From the NCBI RefSeq assembly GCF_010131535.1, contig NZ_WUBS01000004.1, forward strand, positions 308,114 through 372,113: a stretch of DNA of 64,000 bases. Reading direction: 5' to 3'. This document shows, piece after piece, positions 57,186-64,000 of this stretch (its first letter is position 1; each line of letters opens with the position of its first letter). The notes under the pieces are model-generated. The model was not told the DNA's origin. It was given only the letters and a program-made list of their open reading frames with translations, and did not search any database. The position numbers were made by a program, and so were the translations under genes. Source of the stretch: Acerihabitans arboris. Its GTDB lineage: Bacteria; Pseudomonadota; Gammaproteobacteria; Enterobacterales; Enterobacteriaceae.

Positions 57186-58055
57186 TCAATCATGAATTTT
57201 GACACGGAGGCAACCACGAACAAACTCTGGGTTGAAGTGTTTGACCGCATCACCAACGTAGCCTAAATCCAGTGAGCTGATTTGTGCCATTTCATTCTCA
57301 GTTAATGAGAAATCCCAGATGGCAAAGTTTTCTTCAATACGCTCCTGATTAGTGGATTTAGGAATGACTGTCACACCACGTTGTACGTTCCAGCGCAGGA
57401 CGACCTGGGCAGTAGTTTTTTTATGGGCGTCCGCAATTCCCTGCAGCATTTCATTTTCATACGGCTTATGTCTTCCACCGCCTAACGGTGCCCAGGCTTC
57501 AGGCTGAACATTGTAAAACTTCATGGTTTCAAGCGCTTCAGGTTGCGCAAAGTAGGGATGTAGCTCAACCTGGTTCACCATTGGCCTGATTCTGACAGTT
57601 TCGCAGAAATTTGCTAAGACGTGAGAGTAGAAATTGGAAACCCCAATCGCTTTTAGTTTGTCGGCGTCATAGGCATCTTCCAGCGCACGCCAGGCACTGA
57701 AATAATCGCGCATGGCCTGATGCAGTAAATAGAGGTCAAAATATTCTAGCCCTGATTTCTCTAATGAAGCATCGATCCCGGCTTTAGCCGTCTCGTAACT
57801 GGCCATGTCCTGCACCCACAGTTTTGAAGTAATGAACAGCTCTTTGCGGGTACACAAACCTTGGTCAATGGCCTCACGAACAGCCTCACCAACGGCATCT
57901 TCATTACCGTAAACTGCTGCCGTATCGATGAGACGATAGCCTGCACGAATAGCAGCCAACACTGACTGCTTACACTCTTCTTTGTCTGTTACCTGAAAAA
58001 CGCCAAAACCTGCCATTGGCATTTTCAGGTTGTTGTTTAACAATGCATATTCCAC
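57186..58055 (-). CDS. Aldo/keto reductase
   Basis: 289 residues. NADPH-dependent aldo/keto reductase of the AKR5/2,5-diketogluconate reductase type. The catalytic tetrad is complete: Asp44 and Tyr49 in LIDTAAVYGNE, Lys78 in ITSKLW, His112 in LYLLHQ. Cofactor segment IPKSTNQERIEENF. The usual His-Trp pair after the active His is His-Gln, seen in a subgroup. Substrate unknown. Nearest neighbour is the SDR 137 bases upstream on the same strand. Confidence 0.93.
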   Translation of the reverse strand: MEYALLNNNLKMPMAGFGVFQVTDKEECKQSVLAAIRAGYRLIDTAAVYGNEDAVGEAVREAIDQGLCTRKELFITSKLWVQDMASYETAKAGIDASLEKSGLEYFDLYLLHQAMRDYFSAWRALEDAYDADKLKAIGVSNFYSHVLANFCETVRIRPMVNQVELHPYFAQPEALETMKFYNVQPEAWAPLGGGRHKPYENEMLQGIADAHKKTTAQVVLRWNVQRGVTVIPKSTNQERIEENFAIWDFSLTENEMAQISSLDLGYVGDAVKHFNPEFVRGCLRVKIHD

Positions 58056-58192
58056 GGCTGAATTCCTCTATTTCGTCAGAATTATCATTCTAAAATAAAA
58101 AAACACCTCGATTAAGGCATGATTCTTAATATGAATTATGCAAATAATTCATAAATTGTGGCTTCTCTAGGTCAGTAAATATAAAAACCATT

Positions 58193-58957
58193 TCACTGGA
58201 CAGTATATCCACCATCAACGGCTAGCGCCTGTCCGGTAACAAAGCTGGCATCCGTGCTGCACAACCACAGCACAGCACGTGCAACCTCTTCCGGTTCCCC
58301 CAAACGCCCTATCGGCTGCAGCTTCATCAGTTCGTCCATCGCTTCAGGCTCACTGTTAAGCATATCTTCAACCATTGGCGTGCGGATAATGCCAGGGCAA
58401 ACTGCATTAATCTGTATTCCACGTGCGGCATACTCAAGCGCGGCGCTTTTTGTCAGACCCAACACGCCATGCTTGGTCGCATGATAAACACCGCGACCGG
58501 CAATCCCTACCAACCCGCCAAGAGAGGAGCAATTAACGATCGCGCCACTTTCCTGCTGGCGCATTTGCTGAAGCTCATATTTCATGCAGTTCCAGATACC
58601 ACGCAGGTTAATCGCATAGACACGATCAAACTCCTCACCGCTGGCATCTGCTGTTTCAGCGATCGGGCTTTGAATACCGGCATTGTTATAGGCGGCATCA
58701 AGCTGGCCAAACGCCTGAACCGTATCCTCAATCATGCGCCTGACCTGCTCTTCATCTGTCACGTCACAAAGAACCGCGTTGACGGGGTATCCCTCATCCT
58801 TAAGCGCATTGGCTTCTCGGGATAATATATCTCGGCGAATATCTGCCATAACGACCGTCGCGCCAGCCTCACAAAATGCCCTGACCGTTGCTAATCCCAT
58901 ACCGGAAGCCGCACCGGTGACTAATGCAACCTTACCGCTAAAATCATAGTTAACCAT
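58193..58957 (-). CDS. Short-chain dehydrogenase/reductase
   Basis: 254 residues, classical SDR. Cofactor motif TGAASGMG (residues 14-21), NNAG (91-94), catalytic Ser144/145, Tyr158, Lys162 (YHATK). Asp39 at the end of the second strand (VVMADI) favours NAD(H). Substrate unknown. The tautomerase gene is 29 bases upstream, so these two probably form one message. Confidence 0.93.
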   Translation of the reverse strand: MVNYDFSGKVALVTGAASGMGLATVRAFCEAGATVVMADIRRDILSREANALKDEGYPVNAVLCDVTDEEQVRRMIEDTVQAFGQLDAAYNNAGIQSPIAETADASGEEFDRVYAINLRGIWNCMKYELQQMRQQESGAIVNCSSLGGLVGIAGRGVYHATKHGVLGLTKSAALEYAARGIQINAVCPGIIRTPMVEDMLNSEPEAMDELMKLQPIGRLGEPEEVARAVLWLCSTDASFVTGQALAVDGGYTVQ

Positions 58958-58986
58958 ATCGCTACCTCAATACTGCCCAATAAAAC

Positions 58987-59217
58987 TCAAAGTGTATAAC
59001 CAGGCTTTTTAAATAATGACCCTATCTGTGGGGCAATAATCGGATCGTAAACCAGCTCTTTCCAGTCATCTGCAGAGACTCGAGTCATCGCAATCGAAAC
59101 AGCATCATCAGAGGTAAACAGATAGCGTTGTAGGACGTCGCTGAGCGCATTAGCCATCTCCGTAATATCTTCATCGGACAACACTCGCGGGTTAAAGTGA
59201 AGATCAAGGTGTGGCAT
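58987..59217 (-). CDS. 4-oxalocrotonate-tautomerase family protein (PptA-like)
   Basis: 76 residues from the ATG of MPHLDLHF, with GGGAGGG just upstream; the longer frame to 59337 is rejected because the catalytic amino-terminal Pro must follow Met. Close to E. coli PptA (MPHIDIKCFPREL, later KKPGYS): here DDWKELVYDPIIAPQIGSLF and KKPGYTL. The family interconverts keto and enol forms using Pro1. It heads the tautomerase-SDR unit, divergent from lysR. Confidence 0.88.
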   Translation of the reverse strand: MPHLDLHFNPRVLSDEDITEMANALSDVLQRYLFTSDDAVSIAMTRVSADDWKELVYDPIIAPQIGSLFKKPGYTL

Positions 59218-59617
59218 ATTTCCCTCCCAATATATTTCGTTAAAAGCAGGGCAACAGAGGTTGCTTAAGCCATTCTGACTTGATTCCATCAGCGTTAAAA
59301 CCGCATAAAACAGAATGAAGTAATGAGGAATTATCATGAATTACTCATTGACCGTCCTACAGTCTGACAGGGGTCAGGTGTAACCAGGACTGTGGAATCC
59401 TTACTCATCCTCAAGCTCATAGTGAGGATATCCGGATGCTGAATCTGGCGGGATTACCGGTGCAAGCAATCGCATTTGCATGCTGGCCTCAATAAAATCG
59501 CAGCGACTTTTGCAAATGTATTAACGCAGTAAAATGCGTTGCCTGAAATGTTCCACTTCTGCTCTGCGTTACGATACGCTAACGTCTTATTTTTACTCTG
59601 GCAGTAAGGGGCACAAC
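59218..59617. promoter_or_regulatory. Divergent control region between tautomerase and lysR genes
   Basis: 400 bases without a gene. CATTTGCA (59473-59480) and TGCAAATG (59511-59518) form an inverted repeat with a 30-base gap, about 100 bases before the lysR start; CTGAC/GTCAG at 59364-59377 is a second, smaller one. LysR regulators usually bind such regions between divergent genes, but neither repeat is a clear T-N11-A box. Confidence 0.35.
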
Positions 59618-60517
59618 TTGGCACGGGAAAACCTTAATGATTTAATGGCATTTATTGTAGTCGCGCGGGAAAAAAGTTTTACCAAAGCGGCGGCGCTTTT
59701 AGGCGTTTCACAATCAGCCCTCAGCCACACCATGCGAACCCTCGAATCCCGTCTGGGGATGAAACTTCTGACCCGCACCACCCGTAGTATCTCGTTGACG
59801 GATATCGGGCAATCCATGCTCGATGACCTCGGCCCTTCTATCGATGGGATCCAGGAGCGGCTAAAGTCACTGAAGGATCTCAACGGTAAAGCCGCCGGTA
59901 CCGTGCGCATTTCCACATCGGATTATGCTATAGGCTCAGTTATCTGGACGAAACTTGAACCACTGCTCAAGGAATACCCGGATATTACTCTGGAGCTGAT
60001 TGATGACTACGCCCTGACAGATATTGTCTCTGGCCGTTTTGATGCAGGAACACGTCTCGGCGAGCAAATATCCAACGGCATGATCTCAGTGCGTATCGGC
60101 CCGGATGTACGCTTTGCTGTGGTGGGTTCACCTGACTATTTTTCCCGACATTCCATCCCTATGCACCCCAACGATCTTGTTGACCATAACTGCATCAATC
60201 TGAGGTTTCCGACCCATGGAAATCTGTACGTATGGGAATTTGAAAAAGCGGGAAAAAGTCTGAACGTCAAAGTCAGCGGCCAACTGGTTTTTAGCCGTAT
60301 CTATCAGAATCTGCAGGCTGCGGTAGAAGGATACGGACTGGCACATGTTCCCCGGGATATCGCCGAAAAACAGATCGCCCGCGGCGAACTGGTAAGCGTC
60401 CTTGAAGACTGGTGCCCTTTCTGGGACGGTTATTACATTTACTACCCGGAAAACCGAAATCATTCAAAAGCTTTCCAACTCGTTATTGACGCGCTGCGTC
60501 ACTACCAACATCCCTGA
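59618..60517 (+). CDS. LysR-family regulator with TTG start
   Basis: 299 residues when started at TTG 59618, which has AAGGGG seven bases upstream and gives the family-typical opening (M)ARENLNDLMAFIVVAREK. The upstream ATG at 59534 would add 28 residues unlike any LysR protein. HTH: SFTKAAALLGVSQSALSHTM. The effector domain (about 90-295) is of the common island/oxidoreductase-linked type (VRFAVVGSPDYFSRH). It probably controls the divergent SDR/tautomerase unit or the exported set downstream; inducer unknown. Confidence 0.92.
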   Translation: MARENLNDLMAFIVVAREKSFTKAAALLGVSQSALSHTMRTLESRLGMKLLTRTTRSISLTDIGQSMLDDLGPSIDGIQERLKSLKDLNGKAAGTVRISTSDYAIGSVIWTKLEPLLKEYPDITLELIDDYALTDIVSGRFDAGTRLGEQISNGMISVRIGPDVRFAVVGSPDYFSRHSIPMHPNDLVDHNCINLRFPTHGNLYVWEFEKAGKSLNVKVSGQLVFSRIYQNLQAAVEGYGLAHVPRDIAEKQIARGELVSVLEDWCPFWDGYYIYYPENRNHSKAFQLVIDALRHYQHP

Positions 60518-60578
60518 AGAACGTCGTAGCAGAAGCTGGCCCCTGAAGTGGAGCACAACCTCTGCGAGGTGTTATCCA

Positions 60579-61370
60579 TCAGGCCGGATTTCTGCCTGCG
60601 AACACTTCTTTAAATACGGGTAATGCGGAGAAAATGTTTGGCCAGCCAGCCACAAAGGCCAGTTGGGTCAACACCTCTGAGGCTTGAGTACGGGTCAGAC
60701 CATTATCCATTGCCCGATTAAGATGATAAGGCACCTGTGCCACTTGTCCGGCGGTAACCAGCGCACTGACAGTTACGAGGCTTCGGTCCCGTGGTGCCAG
60801 GCCGGGCCGCAGCCACAGATCCAGGAACAGCGCATCCGTCGTGTATTCCACGACGCCAGGCGATACCTTGCCAAAGTTTGATTCAACCATCGTGGCTCGT
60901 TTGTTTTCCGCCTCTTTATCGAGAGGAAGAAAATCCACGTTCTCACCCGGCAGTGACGCCGTATCAATATGGCGTTGCGCAAATACGTTGCGCAACGCCA
61001 GCGCCGCTGAGGTGGCATTTGGCCAGCCGGCATAAAATGCCAGGTGGGTAATCGTCTCAGAGATTTCCGTTGGCTTCACGCCACTGTCTAGCGCCAAGTT
61101 AAGGTAGCGGGGAAGCTCCACCGAATCGTTACGGCTGATAAGTGCTGCAACCGTCACCAGGCTGCGGTCACGACGCGATAATTCCGGACGATTCCAGAGA
61201 TCTTTTTCAATAAATCGTTCAGCATACGCAGCCATTGCGGGGGCGACGTCGGCAACAGCGCCATGGGTGTCTTCTGGTAACATATTCGAACTCCTGTTTT
61301 GCGTGGTCTTGGAAACACATCCGCTCATCAATAACAAAGAAACAATGACCAGGAATGTCCTGTTTATCAT
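60579..61370 (-). CDS. Tandem carboxymuconolactone-decarboxylase-domain lipoprotein
   Basis: 263 residues with two CMD domains in a row (about 55-130 and 170-250): RDRSLVTVAALISRNDSVEL with ITHLAFYAGWPNATSAALAL, and RDRSLVTVSALVTAGQVAQV with LTQLAFVAGWPNIFSALPVF. The repeated pair suggests internal duplication. An N-terminal signal ending LLLMSGC looks like a lipobox, so the protein should be membrane-anchored outside the cytoplasm. The CxxC of peroxidase-type AhpD domains is absent. It overlaps the cupin gene by 4 bases. Confidence 0.85.
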   Translation of the reverse strand: MINRTFLVIVSLLLMSGCVSKTTQNRSSNMLPEDTHGAVADVAPAMAAYAERFIEKDLWNRPELSRRDRSLVTVAALISRNDSVELPRYLNLALDSGVKPTEISETITHLAFYAGWPNATSAALALRNVFAQRHIDTASLPGENVDFLPLDKEAENKRATMVESNFGKVSPGVVEYTTDALFLDLWLRPGLAPRDRSLVTVSALVTAGQVAQVPYHLNRAMDNGLTRTQASEVLTQLAFVAGWPNIFSALPVFKEVFAGRNPA

Positions 61371-61867
61371 TCATGTTCTCCCGCCTGCAGGTACTGTTTA
61401 TCGCTGACTTTTTCAAGCCAGTTTACGTTTTCACCTTTATCATTCGATTCCTGGATGGCCATATGAACCATCGTGGTTTTATCCGTTGCGCCGTGCCAGT
61501 GTTTAACCCCAGGCGGGCACTGCACGACATCTCCTGCGTGTACGGTTTTCCGTTCCCCCCCCCACTCCTGGACCCAGCCAGTACCGGAGGTGATAACCAG
61601 AGTCTGCCCAAGCGGATGGGTATGCCAGTCAGAGCGCGCGCCAGGCACGAAGGTAACATATGCTGCTCCCGTTCTTTGCGGTGCTACCGGTGAAAAGAGA
61701 GGGTCAATATAGGCGCGCCCAGTAAAGTGGTCGGCGGGTTCGGCAATCGTTGCGCGACTGCCGGTTTGCGACAATTTCATCTGAGCTGAAGTGGCTGTTT
61801 CGCCGTGTACGGACATACCTGCGAATAACAATAGTGATGCTGCTACAGAGGTGAAACGTATCATCAT
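61367..61867 (-). CDS. Exported cupin-domain protein
   Basis: 166 residues. Signal peptide (about 1-22, MIRFTSVAASLLLFAGMSVH). One cupin barrel with metal ligands in WHTHPLGQTLVITSGTGWVQ and PPGVKHWHGATDKTTMVHMA. Cupins of this form commonly sit beside CMD-domain proteins. Metal-dependent enzyme or binding protein, substrate unknown. Start may be either of two adjacent ATGs. The ATGA overlap with the next gene implies coupled translation. Confidence 0.88.
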   Translation of the reverse strand: MMIRFTSVAASLLLFAGMSVHGETATSAQMKLSQTGSRATIAEPADHFTGRAYIDPLFSPVAPQRTGAAYVTFVPGARSDWHTHPLGQTLVITSGTGWVQEWGGERKTVHAGDVVQCPPGVKHWHGATDKTTMVHMAIQESNDKGENVNWLEKVSDKQYLQAGEHE

Positions 61868-61997
61868 ACTTTCCTTTTGTGAATGAAACGGCTAATCCGG
61901 TACCGGAACAGAAAAGGTATTAACATAACGTGGTGATAAAACTCCGGCAGAACAGAGTGACGGCGATGCCGATAAAAAGCATGTTCGGGGGTGGCGA

Positions 61998-62468
61998 TTA
62001 CTCAGTCAACAGTTCAAATCTGGCACTAAAAGTCTCAGGATGGATGGGCAACGCGTCCGGCTCATCTAATTGTCCAAGCCTAATTAAGCCGGTCACATAG
62101 CCATGAGGCTTATAGAAAATGGCCAGATTTCCCCATGGCGCATAAATTGTGATATCGCCTTTGTTTGCGGCCGTTCCTGCGGGTGAACCCGCAGTTGTGA
62201 TGCGGGAGGGTAAGTCGCTGATTTTCTCCTCCCTGGCATAATCTTTCAGTTGCAAAGTAAGCGGTAATAAGGTGGCAAATTTGCGACTCGCTGGAGAGTC
62301 ATTCAGGGTCGCGGTAAGGGTTTTATCTTTTAGTATGATGTTTAACTTCATTGAATTTTCCTGTGTATTCCGCGCGCTCGCCGTAGCCGAAAATATGAAT
62401 ATCATGCCCACTATGACCCATCCTGAAACGCCGGGTAAAACACGTTGCGTTTTTGAATAAATGAACAT
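61998..62468 (-). CDS. Exported cyclophilin-like domain protein
   Basis: 156 residues. N-terminal hydrophobic segment (about 17-33, GWVIVGMIFIFSATASA) is a signal peptide. The mature part is a cyclophilin-like (DUF-type) barrel: LNDSPASRKFATLLPLTLQL, GDITIYAPWGNLAIFYKPHG, GLIRLGQLDEPDAL. Some relatives are cytoplasmic and start at an internal ATG like the one here (MKLNIILKDK, residue 40), so an unexported form is possible. First gene of the three-gene exported set; 130 bases to the cupin. Confidence 0.8.
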   Translation of the reverse strand: MFIYSKTQRVLPGVSGWVIVGMIFIFSATASARNTQENSMKLNIILKDKTLTATLNDSPASRKFATLLPLTLQLKDYAREEKISDLPSRITTAGSPAGTAANKGDITIYAPWGNLAIFYKPHGYVTGLIRLGQLDEPDALPIHPETFSARFELLTE

Positions 62469-62642
62469 GAGAAACCACTCGACCGCAGGTATTTGTAACT
62501 ATTCTTAACAAAAGAAAGCAGCTTGTTAATAGCTATTATCAGAATAGAAAAATGAAAAAAATTCATTAATCGCAACAGTTATTACCACATCTGGTGTATA
62601 TAAAGGGGTAGCGAACATGCGCTACGGCTTAAGGATATGCGC

Positions 62643-62800
62643 TTATTCAACGCTCAGTGAAGCCATGTCAATAACGAATCGGTGCGGCATGCCCCCCTGT
62701 TCAAGAGAGGCCAAGGCATCATTGATTTGATCGATATTAATCATTTCACACTTAGGATAGACATCATGCTTCGCGTAGAAATCTAGCACTTCCTGCAGGT
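62643..62800 (-). pseudogene. Alcohol dehydrogenase C-terminal remnant
   Basis: A 52-codon fragment reads LQEVLDFYAKHDVYPKCEMI, then INDALASLEQGGMPHRFVID, ending SLSVE-stop. This is the C-terminal end of zinc alcohol dehydrogenases of the YahK type. The catalytic domain is missing; homology stops near a CTGCAG at 62794. Truncated relic. Confidence 0.8.
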
Positions 62801-62939
62801 GCCATTATCGATGCGAAGGCCATTGCCAATGCATTCGATGAATGAATCTGCTCGCTGACCATCGCAGGACCAAACGCCTGAAAAAAAACACCGAGCGCCA
62901 AGGTGCAAACAAAAGTCACCGCAGCGCGTGGGAACGCTG

Positions 62940-63425
62940 ATTTCTTTGCAAGATGAAGTTGTTGGTAAGATTAATGCTAAAGCACGTGGTAGATCCATTG
63001 GGGTGGGTGCCGATTCCAGCGACCACTCGCAGCGAAAATCGTCTTCGAGCGCGCTATCTCGGAGTTTGGGCAGGTCGACATTATGGTCAAGAATGCAGGT
63101 TCGGATGATATGGTTGCTATCGAGGAGGCCACTGATGACCATTTCACTAAGATCGTAGAACTGAACTTGACTGGTCTATTTCGCTTCTGTCGGGAGGCAG
63201 TCCAGTATTTTCTGCCACACAACGAAAGTCATATCATCAATGTATCGTCTGCCAATGCGACCCTCCCTATCTGTGGTCTAACCTATACGTCCACTAAGGG
63301 TGCAGTGAAGGCGATGACCAATAATATCGCCATCCGCTTGTTAGGTACTAAGATTCGCTGTAACGTCATTGCCCTCGGAGTAACCAACACTGAGGTTGCT
63401 GTGCGGCTTGGGTTGTTGGCCAACA
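62940..63425 (+). pseudogene. Broken short-chain dehydrogenase remnant
   Basis: Two frames together spell an SDR: VGKINAKARGRSIGVGADSS to about 63025, then after a one-base shift ISEFGQVDIMVKNAG (NAG motif), INVSSANATLPICGLTYTST (Ser, Tyr), and IRCNVIALGVTNTE. The cofactor-binding N-terminus is absent and the C-terminus is cut off near 63425. The catalytic core is thus split by a frameshift near 63030-63040 and the gene cannot work as it stands. Confidence 0.8.
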
Positions 63426-63429
63426 AGAA

Positions 63430-63597
63430 GGTAGTGACGAGTGAGCCCGCTATAGGGATCGATACATTCATACCGTCGGCGATCACAGGCAGCAAGCCCA
63501 TAGTGGCAAACTCGGAAGTTCCAATGCCGATAGCTCCGATACCCAATGCCAACAGAGGCCAGTTGAAGCTGCTGGGAGAATTAACAATGCCTTTACT
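63430..63597 (-). pseudogene. MFS transporter N-terminal remnant
   Basis: Minus-strand codons read WPLLALGIGAIGIGTSEFAT, MGLLPVIADGMNVSIPIAGS, then LVTTF, which is the first helix and loop of YdhP/AraJ-type efflux transporters. Homology stops where the SDR relic on the other strand ends (about 63428). Only about 55 residues remain. A further hydrophobic minus-strand piece at 62812-62930 (TLALGVFFQAFGPAMVSEQ) may be another scrap. Confidence 0.7.
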
Positions 63598-63779
63598 TTT
63601 CAATTTATTTTCTTCGAAAAATGCGATAAGAATTCTACAAGGGAACACGTCTGGATATACAAAAATAGGGAGTTTTGCCTTGGAGGCTTAAATCTGATGG
63701 AATGGAAATTAGTGCGATGCAGCCTTAGGCTAAGAGCAGAGTGTGCCACTTGGTGAAACTGTTTAAGATCTGCTTTGAA

Positions 63780-63813
63780 CAGAAGACCGGCCTCATGGCC
63801 GGTCTTCTGTTTT
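63780..63813 (+). terminator. Intrinsic terminator near the IS66 end
   Basis: A 13-bp perfect stem (63780-63792 with 63797-63809, TCAT loop) followed by four U. It lies in a gap of about 280 bases without genes before the insertion element; the gene it once served is not evident. Confidence 0.75.
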
Positions 63814-63877
63814 CATAGCTATCACCATTTCTGAAGCGCCGAATTAAGTCACTTCAAGCACCTTGATAGCCATTATT

Positions 63878-64000
63878 GTAAGCGTACTTTCACCGCCGTA
63901 TTGACGGTTATTCTGCAGTCAGATCCACATTCCAGGGCAGGAGTTCCGCCACCCGGTTTATCGGCCAGTCTGCCAGAACGCTGAGGATATGACGAAGATA
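63878..64000 (-). mobile_element. Start of an IS66-family insertion element
   Basis: A GTAAGCGTAC end at 63878 is the kind of terminal repeat (GTAA...) seen in IS66 elements, and the transposase C-terminus begins 30 bases inside. The element continues past the window, so its other end, target duplication and exact member cannot be judged. Confidence 0.8.
63908..64000 (-). CDS. IS66 transposase C-terminus (partial)
   Basis: Thirty codons plus stop: YLRHILSVLADWPINRVAEL then LPWNVDLTAE. The pattern Y-L-x-x-(I/V)-L-x-x-(I/L)-A-D-x-P-I-N-R-(I/V)-x-E-L-L-P-W-N-V is the signature end of IS66 TnpC transposases. The rest lies outside the window. Confidence 0.9.
   Translation of the reverse strand, partial: YLRHILSVLADWPINRVAELLPWNVDLTAE

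Noticed and set aside
1..64000. CRISPR array, toxin-antitoxin or phage defence genes
   Set aside because: No regularly spaced repeats, cas, restriction or abortive-infection genes could be recognised; the only repeat array has two adjoining 107-bp copies without spacers.

Overview
The window comes from a motile member of the Enterobacterales, most like the Sodalis/Pectobacteriaceae side of the order. The evidence is the complete enterobacterial fli-flg-flh-che-mot-flhDC set, an RcsA regulator next to dsrB, yodD and a DsrA-type small RNA, and the linkage serU tRNA - mtfA - asn tRNA. Genus assignment is inference; the genes alone place it only in the order. Coding DNA is GC-rich up to about 54.7 kb and visibly more AT-rich in the island after it.

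Bases 1-35384 are one flagellar and chemotaxis block. fliI(partial)-J-K-L-M-N-O-P-Q-R run on the plus strand and meet flgL-K-J-I-H-G-F-E-D-C-B on the minus strand at a strong terminator. flgA-M-N run on the plus strand. flhE-A-B, cheZ-Y-B-R, two chemoreceptors, cheW, cheA, motB, motA and flhC-D all lie on the minus strand. Four promoters match the sigma-28 pattern (8 bp, 11-bp gap, 8 bp): before flgM, before flgK, before the Tsr-like receptor, and inside flhC for motA. The flhDC promoter has a CRP palindrome and an RcsAB box at nearly the spacing known from E. coli.

Bases 35.4-54.7 kb are a chromosomal stress and housekeeping region. It holds otsBA (trehalose), rcsA, dsrB, yodD, the DsrA RNA, a glucosylglycerate gene pair, a MarA/SoxS-size regulator and a candidate second small RNA carrying a DsrA/ArcZ-like seed. 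Then follow small conserved proteins, a DUF305 protein, apbE, an IraP-like protein, kdgT, a yddG-like exporter, pepT, a DUF6515 protein, a FieF-like exporter with a Fur box, tRNA-Ser(CGA), mtfA and tRNA-Asn(GTT). Several of these are tied by known biology or sequence to the RpoS general stress response.

From the tRNA-Asn gene onward lies a genomic island entered by a P4-type integrase. It carries an aldo-keto reductase, an SDR, a tautomerase, a LysR regulator with a TTG start, and an exported carboxymuconolactone-decarboxylase/cupin/cyclophilin-like set. After these come fragments of an alcohol dehydrogenase, an SDR and an MFS transporter, then the start of an IS66-family element at the window edge. 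The far end of the island is not in the window.

I found no CRISPR array, phage structural gene or defence system. The observations most worth checking are the two DsrA-seed small RNAs, the exported decarboxylase/cupin/cyclophilin set, a 107-bp tandem repeat before the Tsr-like gene, and a 20-residue hydrophobic small ORF upstream of rcsA.
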